Shown: positions 1 through 10,597 of the stretch, piece after piece
Layout: each line of letters starts with the position of its first letter
Position numbering within the stretch: position 1 is the stretch's first letter
Assembly (NCBI GenBank): GCA_020205615.1
Contig: JAINUW010000046.1
Location: forward strand, 28,501-92,500
Direction of reading: 5' to 3'
Length of the DNA stretch: 64,000 nucleotides
Source of the DNA: Panax quinquefolius
Lineage: Eukaryota > Streptophyta > Magnoliopsida > Apiales > Araliaceae
Notes under the pieces: model-generated
Told to the model about the DNA's origin: nothing
The model's database searches: none
Seen by the model: only the letters and a program-made list of their open reading frames with translations
Made by a program: the position numbers and the translations under genes

Positions 1-428
1 TCATCTTGCCCCTTTCAACACATGCGTGTCGTCTCAAAACTTCATACATACATACATACAACTATGTCCTTCAAGAACCAGGATATCTAATCCCGAGTGA
101 TTATTACGTGTGGCAGTACTTTGGATAGAATTTGAGGCTTGAAGACCATGGGCATGGTCCCCTCTTCCTGACTTCGTACAACCTCTAATCCATGTCATTG
201 CGTAACTCTCGACACAAGCTATCCGAAGAAGGTCACATATACCTCGTTCGAAAGCTCGGATTGAAGTTCTACAAGTTCGAGCAAACATTAAAGTGCGTGA
301 GTGCACGTACTTTGAGACGACGGGACCCATGGCCCGGGGCCCACCATGACCAAACACAGCAGATGTAATCTGCGGTACGCCAGTGTGTAAAATCATGCTA
401 TCTGCAGTAGTCGCGCGCTGACCATCCG

Positions 429-440
429 TCTATATATACA
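429..440 (+). promoter_or_regulatory. TATA-like box of LTR-B copy 1
   Basis: TCTATATATACA lies just upstream of a purine-rich stretch, at the position where copy 2 has a canonical CTATAAATAG. It is the likely core promoter of the LTR (U3/R border). This rests on motif and position only. Confidence 0.4.
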
Positions 441-719
441 AGGCTGGGGGTCAGCCATTTAAGGAAGAGAAGAGAGAGAAAAGGCGAGGAAGCCTTGTCC
501 ATTTTACTCTGTACACACCCATATTGAGTGTTTTCTTTTCTATTAGCTCACATATAGCTATCTTTTGTCCGACAGGAGCTGAGTAGTTATCTAAATAAAG
601 TCATAGAAGTCTACTTGGCAGCCCATTGTAAGCCTTCTCACATTCTATAAAGCTTTATTCTCATATTATCACACACGCTTGTACACGTTGAGAGTCGTTT
701 GAGTGTGTTTTCCGGAACT

Positions 720-1110
720 TTAGTCCATGGTTTTCATTTCTGTTTGTATATATATACTTATATATATATGTATATATTTTTATACGGACTAACATTATCG
801 AGTTATGCCTCGATTGAGCCTAGACTTCGGTCTGGAGCGTTTATCGGCTTTTATATATATATATTTATATATAAACTGTTGTCAGACTCTATCTGATGAG
901 CCTAAACTTTGGTCTGGAGCATTTAATTGCTTATATATATATATTATGGTTATACTCTATCTGATGAGCCTAGATTTTACATCTAGTGCGTTTAATTGCT
1001 TATATATATATACTTATATATATAACCGTTGTCGAACATATCCGATGAGCTTGGATTTCATATCTAGAGCATTTACTGCTATATATATATATATATATGT
1101 ACATATATAT
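720..1110 (+). repeat. Tandem repeat, ~90-bp unit, in LTR-B
   Basis: Four degenerate copies of a unit that reads roughly: GATGAGCCTAGA, a 'catctagagcgttta' segment, TTGCT, then TATATATA and a 'taaccgttgtcgaaca' segment. The same array occurs in LTR-B copy 2 at about 10290-10600. The open frames rich in Ile and Tyr across it are artefacts of the TA tracts. Confidence 0.7.
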
Positions 1111-1117
1111 ATATTTA

Positions 1118-1330
1118 CATTCCTGTCAGGCCTGGAGTTTCCTCCGTGGCTTTTTACAGCTTTCTTTACATTTCGTCCTTCCTGGAGTTCACTTCGTGGC
1201 AGTTGATAGCTTTTTACATCTTTATTTACATTGAAGTCCCGCCTAGAGTTCACTTCGTGGCAGTTGATAGCATTTACTGCTTTATTTATATTTCTGATCC
1301 CCCATGGAGTTGCTTCGTGGTGGTTGATCA
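1118..1330 (+). repeat. Tandem repeat, ~60-bp unit, in LTR-B
   Basis: Four copies of a unit containing TTTACATT, a 'cctggagttcactt' segment and CGTGGCAGTTGATAGC. Copy 2 has the equivalent at about 10590-10800. It is followed directly by a CA/TA microsatellite. Confidence 0.7.
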
Positions 1331-1331
1331 T

Positions 1332-1383
<52 letters not shown>

Positions 1384-1389
1384 TTACAA

Positions 1390-1421
<32 letters not shown>

Positions 1422-1422
1422 A
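1332..1422. repeat. (CA)n/(TA)n microsatellites
   Basis: A (CA) run of about 16 units passes directly into (TA) runs, and a second TA run lies at about 1395-1422. It produces spurious His-Thr and Ile-Tyr open frames on both strands. Confidence 0.9.
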
Positions 1423-1855
1423 CTACTTACTACTTTCCATACAAATTGCAGTATCATGTGAGCCTAGGAATCATGCGATCACAGATTCAGTCTACTGAAT
1501 CTAGATTCGGTTCCCATGATGGACATTTTCCAGTTATAAGCAGCTTATACATTATTTATAGTGTCTGAATTTCCTTGGATGGTTGTCATGTTATATAAGG
1601 AGTTTCATCGTTGTATATTATTTTCGCAGATGCCTCGTGATCTCAAAAAATAAAAGAAAACAAGTTTAGAACATTCAGATAATAAAATGGAAGTATCAAA
1701 GGCCTCAATTACTATTGAGCACAGGGTTTGAAAAAACCTTTTTTATAAAACCTCATTGCTATATCTGGTTAAAATTAAATTTTTCTATAAATTCCAACCC
1801 TTGTATGTAGGTGCGAACGAGGTATAACACTACTTCGAAATAATTGCACATTGAT

Positions 1856-1880
1856 CACACACACACACACACACACACAT
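1856..1880. repeat. (CA)n microsatellite
   Basis: A short CA run of about 12 units in the 3' part of LTR-B. Copy 2 has the same tract at about 11266-11284, which supports homology of the two LTRs. Confidence 0.85.
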
Positions 1881-2223
1881 TCATATAACAGTTTCTTTGA
1901 GAAGTGGCGGTCACCGTGGAAACACGGATGTCGAGGGGTGCCTAACACCTTCCCTCCGCATAACCAAGCCCCCAAACCCTTAATGAATCTCGATTTCACA
2001 GACCAATTTAGCAGTGTCACATCACTTGGTCAATGTGCAAGCCTTTTCGGTTGCGTTGGTGTAACCAGTTAAATACACCAACTGGCGACTCTTAAAGTCA
2101 AATCGTCGACATTACACATGTCAGACCTTTTTCACTTATTTTTTCAAACAAATCTCACATTAACATGAGAACTCCAAAGAACAAGTAACCAAAAGGGACA
2201 TCAAAAAAACCTCGACGTCGACA

Positions 2224-3505
2224 ATGATTATGACCAGGGATCATTTGATATAATCATGACCCATAATGTTATAGATGACGTGGTAAAAGTCCTCATTAGC
2301 CCGTAGTGCATTGATGGACGGTTATTGGTATAATTATAACCAGGAATTATTCGGTATAATCATGACCATTGATGATTACATGAATATCCTGGTAGTAAAA
2401 GGGGATGATTCGATGATGTGGATTATTTATTGTCGAGTCTCGGTGATAAAATATTGATTATACACTTTTAATTAAGTAAAAGATAGTAGATATCATGCTC
2501 TACTTGACTCTTCTAAAATATAGTTGTATGTCTTTGGCACGTAGTGCAAAAGAATAAATTGTTAATGAATATATTTGGTCAGAGTAGTAAAAGATGAATT
2601 TATTAGTATGATTATGAGCAAGAATTATGATTTGGTATAACCATGATTTTTGATGTTTCAGGTGAAGATAGGTGATGAAAATTATCTTCGTCCTGGGTGC
2701 GAAGAGGAATTTAGAATCATAATTATGATTATAAGTTATTCATATGATTGTGGACAAGAATTGTTGATTGATGTTACAGGGATAAAACATTATAGGTGAA
2801 CTTTTAACATGGAGAAGATAATAGACCTAATGGTCTATTTGACTATTCTAATGGATTGCTCATTCCGCTGCAACTATGGTTGAAAAGTTTTATCATCTAC
2901 CATATGTTCTAAATCTCTGATTTATTATTGACGAAGGCTATTGATAATTTAATTATCTTTAGTATGATATTCTTTACTGGGCTATTTGTGCTCACCCTTT
3001 GCTTCACAATTCCTTTCAGGTAATAAGAGTGTAGCTGGGTCGAGCGGGGATAACAGGGAAATAGTGTGATGGTCCGAGACTGTCAAAATTTCTCAATACA
3101 TTATAAAATGGCATGACATGCAATAGATAATTGTATTGAGGACCTAAGATGTGTCATATTTTATACGTCACTTAATAATTGATTTTGGCGAACAACAATA
3201 GGGTGATGAGAACCCGACTTTGAAAGCGTCAAAAGTGCACCTCATTAGAATGAATATGATAGTAATCTTCTCGTTCTTCTTTGGTGTCTTAAAATATTTG
3301 TTGTTGTATTTTATATGGCATTGTAACAATTTGAGTTTGGATACTGTCTATGAGACAATATTGTATTAAAACTCATAGCTTATCTATTGTCGTACTCTGC
3401 ACGACAGTTCAACAGTTGTATAAATGAAGTTTGTATTTGATTTTTATAGAGTGATATCTGGCGACTCAGAATGGGTCGTTTGGACCTAATTTTGGGGGCG
3501 TCACA
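2224..3505 (+). repeat. 5' LTR remnant of A1
   Basis: It matches the 3' portion of the A1 3' LTR (about 6160-8124 without the nested insert), including the CCGTAGTGCATTGATGGAC motif and the terminal GGGGGCGTCACA. The first part of the LTR is missing. There is no coding content. Confidence 0.75.
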
Positions 3506-3839
3506 AATGATATCAGAGCTTAGGGATATGGTCGCTGGCGGAGATAAGAGTCTAGAACTATGAGGGGAGAGACGAGTTATATACTTCTCTAGTGTCTGAC
3601 TTACCTAAGCTGAAATTGTTTACTTGATAAGTTGACAAATTGTGCTATGTCCATTAACCTTTATTTTGAAGATATATTCTAGAATGATATCTGAAATATA
3701 GGAGATGAGCAATGGGAAAATCATGATACATAGGAAATAACCAGGAAAGTACAATCTGAAAAGAAAGCAAGGTATTCTCATCTCTTCGAACTACCAGGTA
3801 CGTAAATTTCGAGGGCGAAATTTCATAAGTAGAGGAGAT
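3506..3839 (+). other. Vestigial internal region of A1 with PBS and PPT
   Basis: Right after the LTR end comes TGATATCAGAGCTTAGG (3508-3524), matching the full-length element's primer-binding site TTGGTATCAAAGCTTAGG (initiator-Met tRNA type). The segment ends with TTTCATAAGTAGAGGAGAT, the polypurine tract directly before the 3' LTR. Between them are only ~300 bp of leader-like and unrecognised sequence. Confidence 0.7.
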
Positions 3840-4867
3840 TGTGAGATCCCAAATTTTATGAAATAAAAGTATTCAATTTTTCTATTTTGGTAAATAGTTA
3901 AATTGATAAAAGTTTAAAGTTAAGGGTCATATTTGAAAAAATTTCAAAGTAAGCAAGTTGTCATAAAATAACTGGTAGTAAAAAAACAGTAATACGTGTG
4001 GTTGCATAGTAAACACGGTATTGATTATGGATACTTATGTGAGAAGTCACTCAGTTATACTCAATTATTGCTACTATAATTGTTGCATCATATCTCTCAT
4101 ATTATTGATTCAATTATTATCACAGTATTATCTACATAATATGTTATATATTATTAAATCAATAATTGAGACGACAAAGTTATTCATATTATTATTTGCA
4201 ATATTGACAATGTCTAGAAATTCTATCAAGGAGAGGTTTGGTCACCTAATTGCGTGCCAATAAGGAGAAATCCTTATCGAAAAGCCCCCACTTTCCTGGG
4301 AATGACCTGGTTGTTAAATATTGTGAGTTATAATATTAATGATGAATGTTATTAAAAATCGAAGTTGAGTTCAGAATTGAATTTGGAGACGCGGATGTGA
4401 TATTTGAGTCCGGAATGATGAAATTAGTAGAAATAGACTATAAACACAAAATTTGTTGGGGTTGACTTTTTGGTCAAAAAAGTTAACAGTTGACTTTTTC
4501 GAAAAAACCCTAACTTCAAAATTACAAAAATGAAATTTTTGAGAAAAATATTTCCATTGTGTTGGGATTGTTAGTGTTAGTGGAAATCGACATTTATTTC
4601 GATAATAATTGATGTCTGGAGGTTATATTGACCAATCGGGTAATTAATCAAATAAATGAGCAATTAACTGCTATTAATTCACATGATTATAACTATTTGT
4701 TCACATGTGTGTACTATTGATTCACATTCATATACTATTAGGGGAGGTGGTGCAAGATTGATAATACTTGCATGACTAAGTTAAAATGGAGGCATGCAGG
4801 ATGGAGGTACTATATTGTAATTCAGATTTTCACATGATTATTATTCATTGAAATATCGTATGCATGC

Positions 4868-5105
4868 GGATTTCGTATGACGATTCCATTCTTTATTATT
4901 CTATTAGAATAACTCGCCTACATATGCGATTCTATCGCATGCATGGTGAATTCTTACATTATTCCATTCTTTATTATTCTGTTGGAATAACCTCGCCTCA
5001 TGTGGATTACCGCATGCATGGTGAATGATCCATTGTATTCATTCTTTATTAAATTGTGAAATGATCTGCATCTGACGTGGATTACCGCATGGCGGTGAAA
5101 ATCCA
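4868..5105 (+). repeat. Hairpin-bearing tandem repeat in LTR-A
   Basis: About three units of ~80 bp. Each contains TATTCCATTCTTTATTATTC followed by a GGAATAAC segment, so TTATTCCA and TGGAATAA can pair across a ~16-nt loop. Each then has a CGCATGCATGG palindromic block. The same array is longer at 19545-20020 and appears reversed at 34690-35220 and 42540-42990. Confidence 0.7.
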
Positions 5106-5917
5106 TTTGCGCTTTTAGTAATTTTTCGACCCTCAAAATTCTAGAAAAATTAGAAATGACAATTTGATGAGTTTTCTAGATTGTGTCCAAAAATGGCGAT
5201 TTTTGGATGTATAGATTAGGAGTTATGAATTTTATAGGAAAAGACTATTTTAAAAGTAAACCCTTATAACTCCTTGTGGTTAACTCCAAAATTGGTGAAA
5301 TTTATATTGAGAGTACATGTATATAACAGGAGTATACCCTATAAATTTCGAAATTTTTGGACAAAAGTACAATTTATGATAAATGTCTAAATATTCGGCA
5401 GTTTTGGCCATATGAAAAATAGTAAATGAATTTTAAAAATTCCAAGAAAAATATATGTTCAATATGAGACTATATTCTGCTAAATCCCAGAAATGAATAA
5501 TTATTTGGACTAATTTGGTATTTTTCATGAAAATAGTTTAGTTACGAATATATGAATTAAATATGTTATGTGAAGTTGAAAAATTGGTAAATAAGAGTTT
5601 ATGGCTTGGAAATCCTATATAAGGTATATGAAGATTTTTAATGAGGGATTTGATCATTGGTGATGAAATCTTATGAGTATGACATTTTTGAATGATTAAA
5701 TGCATTATTTGGTAAAGTGTAAATAATTAAAATAAATTATTTATATTTTTAAGAAGTGATTAAAATATTATTATAATATTAATAATATTAGATTATGAAT
5801 TTATTAAGTGATTGATAATATTTGGATAAATTTAAAGGCTATAATACTTATCCTTGTTTTCGTTTGATTAATGCTTATATCATTGTCATCATCCTCATGC
5901 TTATATTATGATGAAAG

Positions 5918-6131
5918 TCATCTTTGGCTTACGTGCAAAGATGGACTGTTAATTATTAGTTTTACAGTTGAATATCTTTGGCTTACGTGCAAAGATGGAC
6001 TGTTGATTATTGGTTTTATAGTTGTATATCTTTGGCTTACGTGCAAAGATGGACTCTTGATTATTGGTTTTATAGTTGTATATCTTTGGCTTACGTGCAA
6101 AGATGAACTATTGATTGATGAGTATATTTGA
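5918..6131 (+). repeat. 57-bp tandem repeat in LTR-A, four copies
   Basis: Four units begin ATCTTTGGCTTACGTGCAAA (the first slightly diverged). Each carries the inverted repeat ATCTTTG/CAAAGAT around a 9-nt loop, then ends in a 'gattattggttttatagttgt' segment. The array is open in one frame on each strand, but that is repeat periodicity, not a gene. A reversed copy lies at 16790-16920. Confidence 0.8.
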
Positions 6132-6411
6132 CTTATGTGCATAGATGAACTGTTTATTGGTATGATTATGACCAGGGATCATTCGGTATAATCATGACCC
6201 GTAATGTTATAGATGATGTGGTAAACGTCCTCATTGGCCCGTAGTGCATTGATGGACAGTTATTGGTATGATTATAACCAGGGATTATTCGGTATAATCA
6301 TGACCATTGATGATTACATGAATATCCTTGGCCATAGTGCAGAGATGATTCGATGATGTGGATTATTTATTAAGCTGAGTCTCAGCGATAAAATATTGAT
6401 TATACACTTTT

Positions 6412-7084
6412 TGTGACGCCCCCAAAATAGGTCCACACGACCCATTCTGAGTCGTCAGATATCACTCTTTAAAAATCAAATACATACTTCATTTATACAA
6501 CTATTGAACTATCGTGCAGAGTATGACAACAGATAAGCTGTGAGTTTCAATATAAAATCTATGTAACTCTCATGGTGCCTCGACCACAACACCTTACAAA
6601 GGTACTTTACATAAAAGTACAGTCAATAACTGTTTTAGAAATTAAAATCTTTGGGAAGTGCTCAAGAAAGCCTTCATACATGGGAGGCCATACGTCTAGG
6701 TTATGATAGATATCATATGTCCACAGAATTATCCTTGGTTGACCAAATAGACCCCAAAGAAACACAAGAAGATTGCTATCATCTTTTTTCTAATGGTGAG
6801 TCTTCTCTTGACATATAATTATCTCCGTTGTCTCCAAGTGAGAATTATATTTCAAATATACTCCAAGATCATATAGGTAGTGCTCGTAGATATACTCAGC
6901 AAGTGGATGTGCACAACCCTATCTTATGATAACACGAGGTTGTATGTCATTAGACATCTTACTTACTTTGCAAAATTTTCAAATATCACCCTTAACTTTA
7001 ACCTTTATCAATTTAACCATTTACTAAATAGAATAATTATAAAAAAATTGAATACTTTCATTTCATAAAATTCGGGGTCTCACA
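6412..7084 (-). mobile_element. 673-bp family-A derivative with TSD CTTTT
   Basis: It begins TGTGACGCCCCC and ends GGGGTCTCACA, the terminal sequences of reversed LTR-A. It is flanked by a perfect 5-bp duplication CTTTT (6407-6411 and 7085-7089). Roughly 260 bp at the left end and 130 bp at the right end match other LTR-A copies; most of the ~350 bp between them does not match obviously. It is about a quarter of the normal LTR length. It could be a short solo LTR or a small non-autonomous derivative using LTR-A ends. The insertion itself is well supported. Confidence 0.8.
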
Positions 7085-8124
7085 CTTTTAATTCGTAAAA
7101 GATAGTAGATATCATGCTCTACTTGACTCTTCTAAAATACAGTTGTATGTCTTTGGCCTGTAGTGCAAAGAATAAATTGTTAATGAATATCTTTGGCCAT
7201 AGTGCAAAGATAAATTTATTAGTATGATTATGAGCAGGAATTGTGATTTGGTATAACCATGATTTTTGATGTTTCAGGTGAAGATAGGTGATGAAAATTA
7301 TCTTCGTCCTGGGTGCGAAGAGGAATTTAGAATAACAATTATGATTATGAAGTTATTCATATGATTGTGATGGAATTGTTGATTGATGTTACAGGATAAA
7401 ACATTATTGGTGGACTTTTAACATGGAGAAGATAATAGACCTAATGGTCTATTTGACTCTTCTAATGGATTGCTTCGTTTCACGCTAACTATGGTTAAAA
7501 AGTATTATCATCTACCATATGTTCTAAATCTCGATTTATTATCGACGAAGGCTATTGATAATTTAATTATCTTTAGTCATGATATTCTTTATCGGGTTAT
7601 TTGTGCTCACCCTTTGCTTCACAATTCCTTTCGGTGTAATAAGAGTGTATTTGGGTCGAAGCGAGGATAACAGAAAATAGTGTGATGGTCCGAGATCGTG
7701 AAGTTTCTCAATACATTATAAAACCATATGACATGCAATAGATAATTGTATTGAGGACCTAAGATGTGTGTCGTCGATTTATACATCACTTAATAATTGA
7801 TTTTGGCGAACAACAAAAGGGTGATGAGAACCCGACTTTGAAAGCGCCAAAAGTGCACCTCTATTAGAATGAATATGATAGTAATCTTCTCGTTCTTCTT
7901 TGGGGTCCGAAAATATTTTCTTCTTGTATTTTATATGGCATTGTAAAAATTTGAGTTTGATAATCGTCTACGAGATAATATTATATTAAAACTCACAGCT
8001 TATCTGTTATCGTACTCTGCACGACAGTTCAACAGTTGTATAAATGAAGTTTGTATTTGATTTTTATAGAGTGATATCTGGCGACTCAGAATGGGTCGTT
8101 TGGACCTATTTTGGGGGCATCACA

Positions 8125-9101
8125 GTATTCGCCTGCATACAAGGTATACTATACCAGTGGCCTCAGGTTCTACAATTCATGCTCGAAAATACCTCACAAA
8201 GGTCCGATGTCGTCAGTGCAGGGTCACAACCCTAGAAGATTCCCCTGCGGGGGTTACAACGCCGAAGTTATGAATTAATGAAGTATCACCGGCGGGGGTT
8301 ACAACGCTGAAGCTACGAAGTTACAAAGTATCCCTGGCGGGGGTCACAACGCAACAATTTCAAACATCCACCTATCCCTTGTGGGGGTTACAACGCAAGT
8401 CAACCATTGATACACACATCAATGAAGGTCAACCAACCTTGACGTTATCTTAGCAGATGACAAGTAAACCCATCGAAGCAACCTTTCCCCGGCGGGGGTT
8501 ACAACGCAATTCAACCATTGATACACACATTAATGAAGGTCGAGCAACCTTGACGTTATCTCAGCCGATGGAAAGTAAACCCATCGAAGTAACCTTCCCC
8601 AGCAAGGGTCACAACGCGATGCAACCATTAATACACGCATCAATGAAAGTCAAGCAGCCTTGACAATGCACCCAACAGGGATCTATCTGGTGATACACAC
8701 ATCAGCGGAGGTCAGGCAACCCTGACAAGTGCATACTGTTGGCAGTAACTCCGACAGGGTGATAGGATATGTTATACACATCCTCAAATAGACAAAGCTT
8801 TATCCCCACAGATCTCTTGTACACAAGAGGCACCTCTATGGAGAATGAAGTCTGTGTCTAGGATTCACGACTTTGGTGATAGCCCAAACGTTAACATCCT
8901 TGAAGACTTAGATCACATGTCCAAGGCATCAGTGATTGTCATCCCAGCAGGATTAGATGGCAATCATTTCATTCATGCATCATACATTTGCATCATATTG
9001 CTGCACATAACATCATGTTTTATCTTGTTGCATTTCAAGTGTCTAGGATTCTTTATCCTATCCATGCCTTGCATTGCATGAATATGATAAAGAGGGGCAT
9101 C
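8125..9101 (+). other. 3' internal remnant of element B, GC-rich minisatellite and PPT
   Basis: This is the only B internal DNA left between its LTRs. From 8243 to about 8620 a GC-rich core (GGCGGGGGTTACAACGC and variants) recurs six times. The last copies sit in ~110-bp units that also contain CAACCATTGATACACACATC. The segment ends with AAAGAGGGGCATC (9089-9101), the polypurine tract before the 3' LTR. The same 3' internal sequence occurs reversed at 13986-14095. No protein is recognised. Confidence 0.65.
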
Positions 9102-9214
9102 TGTAGACACTCGAAATTTTCTGCAGACCTATTACTAACATTGCAGGAGGGCAGATTCATCTTTCGGACATAACCACAAAAAGACAAATTTCACATCCAT
9201 TTTGGATACTACCG

Positions 9215-9330
9215 GAAGTTCAGTTTCAACCCCGGACCACACACCGGGAATATCAGTCTCAACCCCGGAATACACACCGGAAGGATCATTTCCAACCTCG
9301 GAGATAACCCCGAGTTTCATCCTTGGCGAT
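9215..9330 (+). repeat. ~33-bp tandem repeat near start of LTR-B
   Basis: Three to four units alternate a CAGTTTCAACCCCGGA-like segment with an ACACACCGGGAA-like segment. Degenerate relatives continue to about 9560. Confidence 0.65.
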
Positions 9331-9980
9331 AACACCAAGGAATGATGGTGCAGTTCCGACGATAACTCTGGAAATGCTTATTTTAAATGCATGCGATAAA
9401 CTTCAATCAGACCTACCGCCGAAGCACTCATACCTCAGACCCGAAGCTAACATCGGGCAGACAGGCACACTTGCCGATGACATTGCGATATTCAAATAAG
9501 CAGTCCAATCTCAGATGTAACCCTGAGCAACGTCTGCTTTCAACTCAAACCAATGATAACCCCGGTGAAGAGTTACACGTCATCTTGCTACCTCAACAAT
9601 TGCGTGTCGTCTCAACACTTCAGACATACATACATACAACAATGTCCTACAAGAACCAAGGAGTTTGAATCCCGAATGACTATTACGCATGGCAGCATAC
9701 CAGATAGAATTTGAAGCTTGAAGACCATGGGCATGGTCCTCTCTTCCTAACTTCGTACAACCTCTAATCCATGTCATTTCGTAACTCTCGACACAAGTAG
9801 TCTGAAGAAGGTCATATATACCTTGTTCAGATGCTCGAATTTAAGTTCTGCAAGTTCGAGCGGACATTACAGTGAACGAGTGCACGTACTTCGAGACGAC
9901 GGGACCCACAGAACCCGGAGCACCCCGGGCAGCCACAGGTGCATCTGTGGCTACCGCAGGTACACCTGCGGCTCCCCTCT

Positions 9981-9990
9981 CTATAAATAG
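9981..9990 (+). promoter_or_regulatory. TATA box of LTR-B copy 2
   Basis: CTATAAATAG follows a C/T-rich stretch and precedes 'aggtcttggggtgg', then a purine-rich leader. This is the normal layout of a plant LTR core promoter. Confidence 0.5.
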
Positions 9991-10557
9991 AGGTCTTGGG
10001 GTGGCCATTTAAAAAAAAAGAAAAGGCAAGGAAGCCCTGCCCAATTTTCTTTGTTCACACCCATATTGAGTATTTGCTCTTTGTAAACATCTGTTAGCTC
10101 ACATATAGCTATACATTTACCGGTGGAGTCGAGTATTTATCCATATAGAGTCATAGAAGTCTTCATTTAAGCGCACCCAACGTAAGCCTTCTCTCACTCT
10201 CTATAAAGCCTTTCTCTTCATCTTTGCACACACTATTCTACACATCGAGAGTCATGTGGTGTGCGTATTTAGATTTGATCCGTGGTGTTCATTTCTATCT
10301 CAGTATATATATACTTATATATGTATATATTTATATATGGACTAACATTATCGAAGTTATGCCTCGATTGAGCCTGAATTTATGTCTCAAGCGTTTTCTT
10401 GCTTATATATATATATATATAACTATTGTCGGCATATATCGATGAGCCCGGATTTTACATCCGGAGCATTTATCGCTTTTATATATATTTGAATATATAT
10501 ATAATTGTTGTCCAACATATCCGATGAGCCCGAATTTTACATCCTATAAGTTTATCG

Positions 10558-10597
<40 letters not shown>

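Larger units (their letters stand above)
1..2223 (+). mobile_element. LTR-B copy 1 (Tat-like Ty3/gypsy LTR, 5' end outside window)
   Basis: This stretch aligns along its whole length with 9580-11627, so it is a second copy of the same ~2.5-kb LTR lacking its first ~480 bp. It ends in ...GTCGACA, matching ...GTTGACA in copy 2. Inside are a TATA-like site, two tandem-repeat blocks, CA and TA microsatellites, and the block GGGTGCCTAACACCTTCC near 1936. That block lies ~290 bp before the LTR end and recurs in the other B-type LTRs here. Assignment to the Tat group is inferred from the related B2 element, whose PBS and gag are visible at 45743-47530. Indels between the two copies are frequent, so this is an old pair. 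Confidence 0.75.
2224..8124 (+). mobile_element. Family-A chromovirus deletion derivative (A1), 5'-truncated
   Basis: The order is: 3' part of a 5' LTR (2224-3505), a PBS, a 334-bp internal piece (3506-3839), a PPT, and a 3' LTR (3840-8124). The 3' LTR begins TGTGAGATCCC and ends GGGGGCATCACA. The full-length relative at 33590-44352 has 4.8 kb between its LTRs, so this copy has lost gag, pol and chromodomain but kept both priming sites. The 3' LTR is ~3.6 kb after subtracting the nested 673-bp element, longer than the 2.8-3.0 kb of other copies, mostly through tandem repeats. The left end of the 5' LTR is missing and abuts the end of LTR-B exactly, so no target duplication can be tested. Confidence 0.75.
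3840..8124 (+). repeat. 3' LTR of A1
   Basis: Bounded by TGTGAGATCCC and GGGGGCATCACA. It contains hairpin-forming minisatellites (4870-5105, 5918-6130) and a nested 673-bp element (6412-7084). A possible TATA box, CCTATATAAGG, lies at 5614-5624. No coding sequence is recognisable. Similar LTRs occur at 18199-21030 (plus) and 15830-21698, 33590-36565 and 41389-44352 (minus). Confidence 0.75.

Noticed and set aside
699..1457. Open frames rich in Ile-Tyr or His-Thr on both strands
   Set aside because: They are translations of TA and CA microsatellites and tandem repeats inside LTR-B; the same happens at 19039-19285 and 13118-13300.
5918..6131. CRISPR-like array (regular repeats with spacers)
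   Set aside because: Units are contiguous tandem copies with no unique spacers, in a plant retrotransposon LTR with no cas genes. The same applies to 34690-35225.
5871..6142. Repetitive protein-like frames (WLTCKDGLLI on plus, SLHVSQRYTT on minus)
   Set aside because: A 57-bp unit is divisible by three, so any open frame repeats. Both strands are open and the array lies in an LTR.
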